Assembly: GCA_016721425.1 (NCBI GenBank)
Contig: JADKID010000012.1
Coordinates: 310,001 to 374,000 of the forward strand
Length of the DNA: 64,000 nucleotides
Source: Bryobacterales bacterium
GTDB lineage: Bacteria; Acidobacteriota; Terriglobia; Bryobacterales; Bryobacteraceae
Direction of reading: 5' to 3'
Positions 1 to 9,088 of this stretch are shown here, one piece after another. A model generated the notes under the pieces. The model searched no databases, was not told where the DNA came from, and worked only from the letters and a program-made list of their open reading frames with translations. Within the stretch, counting starts at the first letter, position 1. Each line of letters starts with the position of its first letter. Both the position numbers and the translations under genes were made by a program.

Positions 1-24
1 GCCGGCAGGGCGTTAGGGCGCGGA

Positions 25-1390
25 TCAGTCATTTCGCGTGCCGGGTTTCTTGAACACCATATCCACCTGCGCCGGGAGTGTGCCTGGCGGAAGGATCGCC
101 GGTTCCGTGTCCACCCAACCCCGATCGCTGTGGGCCGGGTTGCCGAGTTGAGCCCTGGCGCTGAACGAATAGGCGACTCCGGCAAGCAACGACATTCTGG
201 CGACACCCGCACCGTTCGTCGTAGCTGAGCCGGCACTCCCGCCGTTCACGGATGCCCAGACCGTAGCGCCGGCTTGCGGGCGCCCATCGGCCCGCCGCAG
301 TTTGATGCTGACCAGCCGGGTCGCTGCCCGTGGCCCCAACTTCAGGACGAGGTTATCCCTTTTTTTCACCGACGGCCATGCGGAGGATTGGCGCCTTGGC
401 GCGATCCGTTACGCCGGGCCAATAGGTCGGCACGATTCCTTCCTCGGGAATCGGGGCGGAGTCAATGCGAAGACCCAGCAGGAATTCGCCGGGCGGCACT
501 CCGACGAATCGAAACTCGCCTTGATCGTTCGTCTTGACTGCTCTCGGGTATGCCTTCGAGTTGCTCAGCGCGGGGTCGGCGTAGAGGTACTCGACGATCA
601 CGTAGCGGGCGGGCCGGCCATCGTGCTCCAGCACCTTTCCCCTCATGCCGCCGTCGGTGAACATTCCGATGTCCGCCAGGCCGCATCCTTGGGCGGGCAC
701 GACTACATCGTAGGAATGGCTGCTCGAGACGAATCCTTTGGCGTAGGCGGTCACGAGGTAGCTCCCGGGTGGAACATTTGCGAATTCGTACCTGCCATCC
801 GGTCCGGTGGTGGCAGTACGCACAGCGCCAGTGCCGCTGAGCTTGATGGAGGCGCCGGCCAGCGGCGGATAGCGATCGCTCCACTGGAACTCGTCGGCGT
901 GAATTCGGGCCGATCCGACAATGCTGGGTGGACCGGGGGCTGCCCGATATTGCCGGGCGAACTCCAGATCCCGCGCGGAGACGAGTTCGACCAGACGGGT
1001 TCCAGTGCATCCGCCGGTTGAGACGACCAGACCCGACGTGCGCGGAGCACGACTGTTGTTTGGGAGACCTGCCAGCGTCTCTGCGTAACTGAACACCAGA
1101 TACCGACTGCCAATGGTGAAGCTCATCTGGCAACTGGTTCCGCTGCCAGGGTCAACGATCACTTCACGGACATTCGGCTGGAGTCCTTTGAAGACCTCAT
1201 CCACTGTGAATTTGTACCACGTGCCAACTCTGATCCCTCCGTCGCGCTGATCGTTCGTCGCAACGGCCTTCCCGACGAAAAGGACCTTGAGTTCTCCGAT
1301 TCGCTGACAGATCGGGCCAAATGGCTCTGAGCCGCAGGAGCAGGCGACTGCGCTTCGGGTCAACGCAATGAGGATCAGCAGAGTGCGCAT
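25..1390 (-). pseudogene. Secreted protein with TIMP/NTR-like domain and carboxypeptidase-regulatory-like repeats, frameshifted
   Basis: The start at 1390 gives a signal peptide (MRTLLILIALTRSAVA) followed at once by a C-x-C pair (C17, C19) and further Cys at 28, 87 and 128, the layout of the netrin/TIMP-like fold that begins with C-x-C. From about residue 157 a carboxypeptidase-regulatory-like beta domain follows (GRYEFANVPPGSYLV), then a second one (GEFRFVGVPPGEFLLGL). The first frame stops near 353. The same protein plainly continues in another frame (LRRADGRPQAGATVWASV) to 25. The break is at a run of seven T on the plus strand (360-366, A7 in the gene); removing one A restores one frame. 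Function is unknown; an export or envelope role is inferred from the signal peptide. It could be a real pseudogene or an indel error. Confidence 0.7.
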
Positions 1391-1669
1391 GGATGACGAA
1401 TTGGACTCCGGATTGCGCGTGCTGGTTCCAAGGGGACAGACCGACGTTGTAGGTGGCCGGAGACGGCAGCGGTGTGAATGGCAAGCGGCGGAAGCGGGCG
1501 CCATGGCTCTCGGTCTCCTCCGCAATAGACGATCTCGTCAGAAGCCCGGCTGGAGCGTCGAATGAATGCTGCGAGCTGCATCCGCGGGCCGGGGGGCTGC
1601 CGGTTGGGGAACGGCTTGTGCACCTGGCGACCAAGATGCATCACGATTGACTTGTGGCATCATCAGAAC
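1391..1669. other. Intergenic region upstream of divergent secreted protein and antitoxin genes
   Basis: No coding frame here has recognisable content. The region should hold the promoters of the divergent genes starting at 1390 (minus) and 1670 (plus). TTGACT at 1647-1652 could be a -35 element for the antitoxin, but I see no convincing -10 at the right distance. Confidence 0.3.
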
Positions 1670-1894
1670 ATGAGGACGACGTTGCGCATTGATGATGACG
1701 CGTACAAGGTTGCGGTGCGGTATGCGAAGCTGCGGAAGATCCGAGTGGGTCAAGCGGTCTCGGCGCTGATCGTCAGAGGCTCGCAGGCGGAGGTTCCCGT
1801 GAAGGAGATGGGCGGGTTGCTCATCTTCGATCCGCCGAAGGATTTTCCGAAGATCACGACGGAGCAGGTGAAGCGGTTGGCGGAGGAGTGGTGA
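1670..1894 (+). CDS. Type II antitoxin, VapB/ribbon-helix-helix-like
   Basis: This is a 74-residue protein starting MRTTLRIDDDAYKVAV, the N-terminal beta strand plus helix typical of ribbon-helix-helix DNA-binding antitoxins of the VapB type. The C-terminal part (LIFDPPKDFPKITTEQVKRL) would be the toxin-binding tail. The ATG at 1670 is chosen because homologous antitoxins begin with this strand; the longer upstream frame has no matching content. It ends only 2 nt before the ATG of the vapC-like gene, the usual antitoxin-first arrangement with coupled translation. The expected role is to neutralise the PIN-domain toxin and autoregulate the operon. Since the toxin next door is frame-disrupted, the antitoxin may be an orphan. 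Confidence 0.75.
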   Translation: MRTTLRIDDDAYKVAVRYAKLRKIRVGQAVSALIVRGSQAEVPVKEMGGLLIFDPPKDFPKITTEQVKRLAEEW

Positions 1895-1896
1895 GC

Positions 1897-2312
1897 ATGG
1901 CGAGCCTGCTGGACGTCAATGTGCTTGTTGCGCTGTTTTGGCCGCAGCATGCGAAGCACCAGGCGGCGAAGGAGTGGTTTCAGCAGCAAGCTGGCGTGCG
2001 GGGCGGTTGGGCGACTTGCGCCATGACGCAGGCGGGCTTTGTGCGAGTACTCTCCAATCCGGTAGTGAATCAAGGCGCCTTGTCGGTGCTGCGAACGACT
2101 TCGATCCTGGAAGAGAATCTGAAGCGGCCGGGGCACCGTTTTTGGTGCATGGACGTGAGTTGGCCCGAGGCGCTGCAATTGTCCGGGGCGGCGATTGAGG
2201 ATTCCGCAGGTGACGGACCTTTCTGATTGGGCTGGCGGTGAAGCACAAGGGGCGGCTGGTGACATTTGACCGGGCCTTGGGGAAGGTGAACGAGAGAGTG
2301 GTGGTGATTTAG
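1897..2312 (+). pseudogene. VapC-family PIN-domain toxin, disrupted by two frame shifts
   Basis: The N-terminus MASLLDVNVLVALFW carries the first catalytic Asp of PIN-domain ribonucleases (LLDVNV). The middle (GWATCAMTQAGFVRVLSNP) and PGHRFW are also typical of this VapC subgroup. The first frame stops at 2226. The expected C-terminal motifs lie in the other two frames: QVTD at 2207-2218, and LIGLAVKHKGRLVTFDRAL from 2223 up to a TAG at 2310-2312. Two separate indels are therefore needed to rebuild the protein. The broken part contains the late catalytic Asp residues, so the product as read would be inactive. ATG at 1897 follows the antitoxin stop by 2 nt. It is either a decayed toxin or a double sequence error. 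Confidence 0.75.
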
Positions 2313-2319
2313 TCAGCGG

Positions 2320-2355
2320 CCGGACCAGGGGGTCCGGCGCGGACGAGGCGTCCGC
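2320..2355. terminator. Two adjacent perfect hairpins between convergent genes
   Basis: CCGGACC-AGGG-GGTCCGG (2320-2337) is followed directly by GCGGAC-GAGGC-GTCCGC (2339-2355). They lie between the converging vapC remnant and tolC, so they may stop transcription from both sides. No T-run follows on either strand, so a REP-like palindromic element is an alternative. Confidence 0.5.
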
Positions 2356-2388
2356 CCCCCGAAGACTGGAAATCTACGGACTACTGGG

Positions 2389-4086
2389 CTACTGGAGGCT
2401 GATTTTGTTGGCTTCCAGGGTGGTGCCGAGGACGCGCTGCACCTGCGCCACGGCCTTGTTCTGGAGGAGGTAGGCTCCGACGAGGCGGCGGCGGGAATCC
2501 ACCAGTTCGTTCTGGCGGGTGAGGACCAGGAAGTTGGTGCTCTCGCCGGTGGCGAAGAGGCGGATTTCGCTTTCGAGTTTTTCGAGGGAGGCCTTTTCGC
2601 TGGCGCGGGCGGCGGTGATGCGCTGGCGGGCGGTTTCGAGGGCCTGGAGGGCGGTGCGGACCTCGGCGTTGATGCCCTGTTCGAGTTGGAGGCGGGCGAG
2701 TTTCAGGCGGCGCTCGTTGATGGCGACCTGATCGAGCTGGGCCTCAGCCGTGCGGTTGCGGGGGTTCCACTCGATGGCGAGGCCGGCCTGAACGGATTGG
2801 GAGCCGAAGCCGAACATGTTGTTGATGGCCTGGCCGTAGCCGCCGATGTAGGAGGGGGGGATGGCGCCGCCGCCGATGTTGATGGGGGGCAGCGGGGGCA
2901 GGCCGGCGAGGGTGGAGAGGTCGTTGACGCGGCCGAAGAGCGGGCCGAAGGCGGCGGCGAAGCCTCCACTGCTGCTGGATTGGGGCTGGGTGCCGGCGAG
3001 GCCGGCGCTGGAGTAGTTGGCGGTGAGATTGACCTGAGGCTTGGTGGCGCTGCGGGCCAGGTTTTTCTGCATTTCGTTCTGCTCGACGCGGAGTTCGAGG
3101 GAGCGCAGCTCGGGCCGTTTCTGAATGGCGATGGAGGTGGCCTCGCGCACGTCCTCGGTGGGGAGATCGGAGGGGCGGCGATCGGTGGGGACGAGGCGCT
3201 CATTCCAGAGGGCGTCTTCGCGATCGGGCGTGAGGATGACCTTGAGCTGGTTTTCGGCGGCGGTGACGAGGCCGATGGCGGAGGAGTAGGAATCGATGCG
3301 GCGCTGGAGCTCGGCTTCCGAGGCGGACGATTCGATGGGGGCGAGGGTGCCTGCGTTGATCTGGCGCTGGTTGCGATCGTGCTGTTCCTGGGCTAAGCGG
3401 ACGCCATCGCTGGCGACGACGGCATCCTCGATGGCGGCGGCGAGATCCCAATAGGCGCTGACGGCGCGGGTGATGACATCGCTGACGCGGGTCTCAAAAT
3501 CGGAGCGGGATTGCTGGCTCTGCTTCCTACGGATTTTGAGGGTGGCGCGATCGAGATCCTCCTGGCGGTAGCGCCAGAGGGGGAGGGCGAAGCCGGCGGT
3601 GAGGCGCGAGGTGAAGGTGGGGTTGAGGGCGGCGAAGGGGCTGTTGGTGGAGGTGCGGTTGTTATCGAAATCGACGTGGAACGACATGCCCTGCCAGGGC
3701 GTGCGCTGGCGGAGGGAGACGTTGTTATTGGCGAGATGCTCGACGAGCTTGCCGTTGGCGCCGGCGAGGGTATTGGAGACGGGGGTGTTGCGGGTCTCGA
3801 TGGAGGGGTTGTAGAGCACGACGGCATCGAAGACGCCGCGGGCGCTCTGGATGGCGGAGAGGGCGGTGGCCATGTTGGTGCGCTCGACCTCGATCTCAAG
3901 GTTATTCTTGAGAGCGAGTTGGAGCGCTTCGTCGAGAGCGAGCTTCTTTTCGAGAGCGGTGACGCCGACGCGTTTGGCCTGGGAGACGGACTGGCGGGCC
4001 TTGGCCATTTCCGGCGTATCGGGGCGCAGATCCTGGGCGCGGCCAGGCCACGTGAAGAAGAGCCCGAGGAGGAGGAGGGGGACCAC
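2389..4086 (-). CDS. Outer membrane efflux channel, TolC family
   Basis: A 565-residue outer membrane factor that would form the periplasm-spanning exit duct of the RND pump encoded just upstream. A GTG start (4086) gives a hydrophobic signal peptide VPLLLLGLFFTWPGRAQ. The protein then shows the two TolC-like halves: LALDEALQLALKNNLEIEVERT near the N-terminus and long coiled-coil stretches such as RTALQALETARQRITAARAS near the C-terminus. The central insert is Gly/Pro-rich (residues about 350-420). Its first 694 nt overlap the extended 3' end of the RND gene in a different frame. It is the last gene of the operon TetR, adaptor, pump, TolC. I find no ATG upstream in frame that would improve the start. 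Confidence 0.85.
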   Translation of the reverse strand: MVPLLLLGLFFTWPGRAQDLRPDTPEMAKARQSVSQAKRVGVTALEKKLALDEALQLALKNNLEIEVERTNMATALSAIQSARGVFDAVVLYNPSIETRNTPVSNTLAGANGKLVEHLANNNVSLRQRTPWQGMSFHVDFDNNRTSTNSPFAALNPTFTSRLTAGFALPLWRYRQEDLDRATLKIRRKQSQQSRSDFETRVSDVITRAVSAYWDLAAAIEDAVVASDGVRLAQEQHDRNQRQINAGTLAPIESSASEAELQRRIDSYSSAIGLVTAAENQLKVILTPDREDALWNERLVPTDRRPSDLPTEDVREATSIAIQKRPELRSLELRVEQNEMQKNLARSATKPQVNLTANYSSAGLAGTQPQSSSSGGFAAAFGPLFGRVNDLSTLAGLPPLPPINIGGGAIPPSYIGGYGQAINNMFGFGSQSVQAGLAIEWNPRNRTAEAQLDQVAINERRLKLARLQLEQGINAEVRTALQALETARQRITAARASEKASLEKLESEIRLFATGESTNFLVLTRQNELVDSRRRLVGAYLLQNKAVAQVQRVLGTTLEANKISLQ

Positions 4087-7000
4087 GATGGCATTGACGG
4101 TCTCTTGCGGCGGCGCAGAGGATCGATCAGTTTCCGCCAGCGGGGGGAGTTGGCCAGATCGTCAAATATCGAGTAGGCCACGGGGGTAACGAGGAGTGTC
4201 AGGATCAGCGCCATGGACTGGCCGCCGATGACGACGATGGCGACGGTGCGGCGACTGCCGGCGCCGGCGCCGGTGCCGAAGGCGAGCGGCGCCATACCGG
4301 CCACGAGCGCGGCGGTGGTCATGAGGATGGGACGGAGACGATCGTCGCAGCCCTGATAGATGGCGTCGAGGCGCGACATGCCTTCGCGGCGGAGGCCCTT
4401 GATGTGATCGATCTGAAGAATGGAGTTCTTCTTGACGATGCCGAAGAGGACTAGGACGCCGAGCGAAGTATAGACAATGGAGAAGTTTTCTCCGACCAGG
4501 AAGAGGCTGAGCAGGGCGAAGGGGATGGAGAGCGGCAGGCTGAGCAGGATCGTGACGGGATCGATGAAGCTCTCGTAGTTGGCGGCGAGGATCATGTACA
4601 TGAACACGACCGAGAGGATGAAGGCGAAGAGGAAGTTCTGGACGGCGCGGCCGAGCTCTTTGGATCGGCCGATGGCGCCGTACTGATATTCGGGGGGCAG
4701 GTCCAGAGCCTGCATCTCCGCGGCGGCGATATTGAGGAGGTCGCCGAGGGCGAGGCCCTTGTTGATATTGGCGCTGATCATGATGCGGCGCTGGCGGTTC
4801 CAGCGATCGATGGAGGTGGGTCCGGTGCCGGAGGAGAGGGAGGCGACGTTGGCGATGGGCACGTTGCCGAGGCTGCCGGAGGGGACATAGAGGCGCTCGA
4901 GAGCGGCGGATGAATTGCGGAAGGGCTTGCTCACGCGCAGGAGGACGTCGTAGCGGTCGTCGCCTTCTTTGTAGGTGGTGACCTGATCGTCGCCGCCGAC
5001 GAGGATGCGCATGGCGTTGGCGACCTGGGCGACGTTGACGTTGAGATCGGCGGCCTTGTCGCGGTTGATGGTGACGCGCACTTCGGGCTTGCCGGACTCG
5101 TAGGACATATCGAGATCGTTGACGCCGTCGACCTGGCGCAGCTTGGCCATGAGGCGGTTGGAGTAGACTTCGAGCTTTGCGAGATCGGGGCCCTGGATGG
5201 AGTATTGGAAGTCGCGATCGGCGGCGCCGCTGATGAGCGCGGGGAGTTGCACGCCGATGGTGAGGTCCTTGTATTTGAGGAGGCGCTCGCGGGCCATATC
5301 CATGAGCTGGCGCTGAGACTCTTTGCGATGTTTGACATCGACGAGCTCGACGAGCACGGCGGCGCGATCGACCTGGCGGCGCTGATCGGCGCCGATGGTG
5401 GTGAGGAGATCGCGGACACCGGGGAGGGTCCTGAGGTCCTTTTCCACCTGGGCTATGACCTCGGTGGTGCCTTCGAGAGAGCTGCCGACGGGCATGCGGA
5501 CGGAGACTTCAAACTCGCTCTGGTCCTCGACGGGCAGGAAATCGACGCCCATGTTCTGCACCATGGGGACGGTGGTCATGACGACGAGGATGGAGATGGT
5601 GACGATGACCCAGCGGTGGCGCATGGACCATTCGAGCATCTTGCGGTAGGGCACGGAGGTGAGCTTGTGGAAGAGGCCGGCCTTGGTGTCTTCAGCCTCT
5701 TTGCCGAGCTTGAGGAAGCGCGAGCAGAGCATGGGCGTGAGGGTGAAGCTGACCAGGAGGGAGACGGCGATGGCGAAGGCGGCGGTATAGCCGAAGCTCG
5801 ACATGAAGCGGCCGACGATGCCGGGCATGATGGCGATGGGGATGAAGATGATGATGAGGGAGAGCGTGGTGGCGAGGACGGCGAGCCCGATCTCGCGGGT
5901 GCCCTCGGCGGCGGCCTCCATGGCGCTCATATGCTTTTCTTCCATGTGGCGGAAGATGTTTTCGAGCACGACGATGGCGTCGTCGATCACGATACCCACG
6001 ACAAGGGTGAGTCCCAACATGGTGATCTGATTGAGCGTGAAGCCCATGATGTTGAGGAGCGTGAAGGTGGAGATGATGGAGGTGGGGATGGCGATGGCGG
6101 CGATGACGGTGGAGCGCCAGTTGCGGATGAAGAGCAGGACGATGATGCCGGCGAAGACGCCGCCGAGGATGAGGTGCTCCTGGACGGCTTCAAAGGCGGC
6201 CTCGATGAAGCCGGACTGGTCGCGGGCGTAGGTGATTTCGAAGTCAGGCGGGAGCGAGCTCTTGAGCTCGTTCAGGCGGTTTTTGACGTTGGCGATGACA
6301 TCGAGGGAGTTGGTGCCGGCCTGTTTGCGGACGGCGAGGACGACGGCGGGGGTGCCGTTGAGACGGGCGGCGGAGCGGGGTTCTTCGTAGCCGTCGACGA
6401 CCTGGGCGATGTCGCCGATGCGGATGGGGGCGCCGTTGAGATTGCCGACGACGACGCGTTCAAAATCGAGGGGGCGTTCCACGCGCCCGAGGGTGCGGAG
6501 CGAGAGTTCGCGATTGCCCTGATCGATGCGTCCGCCGGGGATTTCGATGTTCTGGGCGGCGAGGGCGCCGCGGACCTGCTCGATGTTGAGGTTGTAGGAG
6601 TAGAGCTTGTCGCCATCGAGGACGACCTGAATCTGGCGCTTGCGATCGCCGACGAAACGGACCTGGCCGACGCCGGCGAGGGACTCGATGTTTTTCTTCA
6701 GGCGGTCGTCGACGAGCTTGGTGATCTCGCGCAGATCGCGTTTGGCGGAGACGACGATGTTGAGGACGGGGGCGGCATCGGTGGCCACCTTCTCGACCAC
6801 AGGCTGTTTGACGTCCTTGGGCAGAGTACCGAGGACCGTGGAGATCTTGTCACGGACCTCCTGGGCGGCGATCTCGGGGTCCTTCTCCAGCATGAAGCCG
6901 ATGGTGATGATGGAGATGCCTTCGGCGGAGGTGGAGTTGAGATCGTCGATGCCGCTGATGGTGTTAATGACCTCTTCGAGGGGCTTGGTGACCTGAGATT

Positions 7001-7181
7001 CCACTTCCTCGGGCGAGGCGCCGGGGAGGACGGTTTGAATATTGACGAAGGGGAATTCGACTTTGGGGAAGTAATCGACGCCGAGCTTGCGGTAGCTATC
7101 GAGGCCAATGACCACCAATGCCAGGATGAGCATAGTGGCAAAGACGGGGCGGCGGATGCAGAGTTGAGCTAGTTTTTGCAT
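3393..7181 (-). CDS. RND efflux pump inner membrane subunit, with an overlong 3' end
   Basis: This proton-driven resistance-nodulation-division transporter starts MQKLAQLCIRRPVFATMLILAL and has the hallmark blocks: PGASPEEVESQVTKPLEE in the porter domain, then a central transmembrane block (NQITMLGLTLVVGIVIDDAIVV and VLEN, with the paired Asp of the proton relay), and a second block LGVLVLFGIVKKNSILQIDH. Recognisable RND sequence ends near residue 1027 (NSPRWRKLIDPLRRRK), matching the usual length of 1020-1060. The frame then stays open for about 230 more residues of Ser/Pro-rich sequence that is just the out-of-frame reading of tolC. The true end is probably near 4090-4100, with the stop lost or hidden by an indel. 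It sits 18 nt after the adaptor gene. Confidence 0.85.
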   Translation of the reverse strand: MQKLAQLCIRRPVFATMLILALVVIGLDSYRKLGVDYFPKVEFPFVNIQTVLPGASPEEVESQVTKPLEEVINTISGIDDLNSTSAEGISIITIGFMLEKDPEIAAQEVRDKISTVLGTLPKDVKQPVVEKVATDAAPVLNIVVSAKRDLREITKLVDDRLKKNIESLAGVGQVRFVGDRKRQIQVVLDGDKLYSYNLNIEQVRGALAAQNIEIPGGRIDQGNRELSLRTLGRVERPLDFERVVVGNLNGAPIRIGDIAQVVDGYEEPRSAARLNGTPAVVLAVRKQAGTNSLDVIANVKNRLNELKSSLPPDFEITYARDQSGFIEAAFEAVQEHLILGGVFAGIIVLLFIRNWRSTVIAAIAIPTSIISTFTLLNIMGFTLNQITMLGLTLVVGIVIDDAIVVLENIFRHMEEKHMSAMEAAAEGTREIGLAVLATTLSLIIIFIPIAIMPGIVGRFMSSFGYTAAFAIAVSLLVSFTLTPMLCSRFLKLGKEAEDTKAGLFHKLTSVPYRKMLEWSMRHRWVIVTISILVVMTTVPMVQNMGVDFLPVEDQSEFEVSVRMPVGSSLEGTTEVIAQVEKDLRTLPGVRDLLTTIGADQRRQVDRAAVLVELVDVKHRKESQRQLMDMARERLLKYKDLTIGVQLPALISGAADRDFQYSIQGPDLAKLEVYSNRLMAKLRQVDGVNDLDMSYESGKPEVRVTINRDKAADLNVNVAQVANAMRILVGGDDQVTTYKEGDDRYDVLLRVSKPFRNSSAALERLYVPSGSLGNVPIANVASLSSGTGPTSIDRWNRQRRIMISANINKGLALGDLLNIAAAEMQALDLPPEYQYGAIGRSKELGRAVQNFLFAFILSVVFMYMILAANYESFIDPVTILLSLPLSIPFALLSLFLVGENFSIVYTSLGVLVLFGIVKKNSILQIDHIKGLRREGMSRLDAIYQGCDDRLRPILMTTAALVAGMAPLAFGTGAGAGSRRTVAIVVIGGQSMALILTLLVTPVAYSIFDDLANSPRWRKLIDPLRRRKRPSMPSWSPSSSSGSSSRGLAAPRICAPIRRKWPRPASPSPRPNASASPLSKRSSLSTKRSNSLSRITLRSRSSAPTWPPPSPPSRAPAASSMPSCSTTPPSRPATPPSPIPSPAPTASSSSISPITTSPSASARPGRACRSTSISITTAPPPTAPSPPSTPPSPRASPPASPSPSGATARRISIAPPSKSVGSRASNPAPILRPASAMSSPAPSAPIGISPPPSRMPSSPAMASA

Positions 7182-7199
7182 GGTGGGGGCGCCTTGAGA

Positions 7200-8417
7200 C
7201 TAGCTGCGGCCCGCCACCTTGACGGGCGCTCCGTTGGTGAGCAGCGGGATGGAAGAGATGGCGACGGTGGCGCCGGCCGGGATGGTGCCCTCCGGCATTT
7301 CGATGAAGCCGTTGGCGCCGAGAATCTCGGGCACTTTGTGCTCGACGGCCTTGCCGTTTTCGATGGTGAAGAACTTATTGAGTCCGGCGACGGTGTAGAT
7401 GGCGGCGCGGGGCACGGCGACGACAGCGAAGGCCTTGTTGGTGACGAGGCGGACCTGGACGAAGGAGCCAGGCTTGAGGCGGGCGTCGCTCGTGAGCAGG
7501 CGGGCCTCAGCGGTAAGAGTGCGGTTGCGGTTGTCGAGCGAGGGATTCAACTGGCGGACGACGGCCTGGAACTGGGCGTTGGGGACGGCCTCGGTGGTGA
7601 AGACGAGAGTGGTGCCGATTTTGACATCGGCGACGACGGATTCGGGCACGTCGGCGCGGAGGCGCAGCGGGTAGGCTTTGACGATGGTGTAGATCGGCAC
7701 GTTTTCCTTGATGTACTGGCCGGGCGAGACGTGCTTGACCTGGACGATGCCATCGAAGGGAGCGAGAACGGAGGCGTCCTTGAGGCGCTTTTCGGCGAGC
7801 TTGACGTCGGCCTTGAGCTGGCGGATGACGGCGAGCTGAGTGCGGAGGTCGTCCTGGGTGGCCTCGACGGCGGCGAGGCGGGCGCGGTAGAGCTTATCGA
7901 GCTCGTTGAATCGTTCCTGGCTGATGTCGCCGGTCTTGATCAGCTTGGCGGCGTTATCGAACTTGGACTTGGCGTCCTCCATCTGGGCCTTGGCCTGGCG
8001 CATCATGGCGGTGGAGCCTGGGGTGGCCTCCTGGCCGGGGTCCATGCCGACGCGGGCGAGGGCCTGGGCGAGGGTGGCGCGGGAGCGCTCGAGTTGGAGG
8101 GCGAGTTCCTGGGTATCGAGCTCGGCGACGATCTGGCCTTTGCGGACGAGCTGGCCGAAATCGGCAGCGAGGGTGGTAATGCGGCCGGGCACCTCGGAGC
8201 TGACTGTGGTGGTTTCATCGGGCTGGAGCGAGCCGGTGACCATGATGGATCGCTCGACGGTGCGGGCCTCGGAGAGCGCGGTCTTGACGGAGATGGGCTC
8301 CGGCGGGCGGGCGGCGGCGGCTTTGGCAGCGGCCTGAGCGGCTGCCTGTTTGTTGCCGCAGCCGGCAAGGAGGAAGGCTGTGAGTACCAGCGTGAGAAGG
8401 GCGACGGATCTATGCAT
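7200..8417 (-). CDS. RND efflux periplasmic adaptor lipoprotein (membrane fusion protein)
   Basis: A 405-residue adaptor that links the inner membrane pump to the TolC channel. The N-terminus is a lipoprotein signal with the lipobox LLAGC (C20). An Ala-rich linker follows, then the barrel/lipoyl half-motif (VPGRITTLAADFGQLVRKGQIVAELD), a long alpha-helical hairpin (about residues 105-215), and the second lipoyl half (DASVLAPFDGIVQVKHVSPGQYI). The beta-barrel and membrane-proximal domains occupy the C-terminal third. It lies 5 nt after the TetR gene and 18 nt before the RND gene, so all four genes are probably one transcript. The substrate cannot be read from the sequence. Confidence 0.9.
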   Translation of the reverse strand: MHRSVALLTLVLTAFLLAGCGNKQAAAQAAAKAAAARPPEPISVKTALSEARTVERSIMVTGSLQPDETTTVSSEVPGRITTLAADFGQLVRKGQIVAELDTQELALQLERSRATLAQALARVGMDPGQEATPGSTAMMRQAKAQMEDAKSKFDNAAKLIKTGDISQERFNELDKLYRARLAAVEATQDDLRTQLAVIRQLKADVKLAEKRLKDASVLAPFDGIVQVKHVSPGQYIKENVPIYTIVKAYPLRLRADVPESVVADVKIGTTLVFTTEAVPNAQFQAVVRQLNPSLDNRNRTLTAEARLLTSDARLKPGSFVQVRLVTNKAFAVVAVPRAAIYTVAGLNKFFTIENGKAVEHKVPEILGANGFIEMPEGTIPAGATVAISSIPLLTNGAPVKVAGRS

Positions 8418-8422
8418 GATGA

Positions 8423-9088
8423 TTAGCGAGCTCCAGGGGTGGAATCCGGACGGATTCCATTGAGAAATATGTCGACAAACTGACTTACGACTTCCTCGCG
8501 GGAAAGTTCCGAAGCGGGGCGCTGATAGATGGCGCTGACCTGGCCGTACTGACAGATCATGCCGATGAAGGCGCGGGAGGCGATGACGGGGTTTTGGTTC
8601 TGGAAAGCGCCCTCCGCGATGCGGCGCTCGACGTACTGCTCCATGATCTGGATGAATTGGACGGTGCAGCGGTTGTGCCAGATATCGGCGAGGTCGTGGC
8701 CCTCGAGCGCGCTATAGAGGAGCAGACGGATGTGGTTGGTTTCGTCGAGGTACCAGTTGAGGACTTGCTCGCCGAACCACTGAAAGAACGAACGATCGTC
8801 GGTTGTGCCGTGGAACTGGCAGAGGGCGGCATCGCCTTCGGCGGCGCGCTCGCCGACCATCTGATCGACGATGGCGGTGTAGAGGTCACGTTTGGTGGCG
8901 AAGTGCTGATAGAGAACGGGTTCGCTAACACCGACGGCAAGAGCGAGTTCGCGGGTGGTGGTGCCGCGGAAGCCACGTTTGGCGAAAAGGTCGATGGCGG
9001 TGCGGACAATGGCGGCGCGGCGCTCGGCGCTGGAGAGACGTTGGCGGGTGGGCGAGGCTTCGCCGCCAGAACTAGCGTCCACTAACAT
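8423..9088 (-). CDS. TetR-family transcriptional regulator of the efflux operon
   Basis: The protein has 221 residues from ATG 9088. The N-terminal helix-turn-helix is classic TetR: RRAAIVRTAIDLFAKRGFRG, then TTTRELALAVGVSEPVLYQHF, the latter containing the recognition helix. The C-terminal ligand-binding domain is unassigned. An upstream in-frame GTG at 9127 is possible, but ATG 9088 is preferred because the extra residues have no family similarity. It is the first gene of the efflux operon, the normal place for a local repressor that releases on binding a pump substrate. A direct repeat around the start codon (9080-9100) may be its operator. Confidence 0.85.
   Translation of the reverse strand: MLVDASSGGEASPTRQRLSSAERRAAIVRTAIDLFAKRGFRGTTTRELALAVGVSEPVLYQHFATKRDLYTAIVDQMVGERAAEGDAALCQFHGTTDDRSFFQWFGEQVLNWYLDETNHIRLLLYSALEGHDLADIWHNRCTVQFIQIMEQYVERRIAEGAFQNQNPVIASRAFIGMICQYGQVSAIYQRPASELSREEVVSQFVDIFLNGIRPDSTPGAR

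Noticed and set aside
355..370. A AAA AAG slippery heptamer at the break in the TIMP-like gene, suggesting programmed -1 frameshifting
   Set aside because: The heptamer is in the right phase for a -1 shift, but the downstream part is reached by +1 (or loss of one A). A -1 slip leads into a different frame, so programmed frameshifting does not explain it.
5205..7172. Long open frame on the plus strand (655 codons) opposite the RND pump gene
   Set aside because: Its product is Asp/Gly/Glu-rich with no domain pattern, the usual antisense shadow of a GC-rich gene. The RND protein on the other strand is certain.
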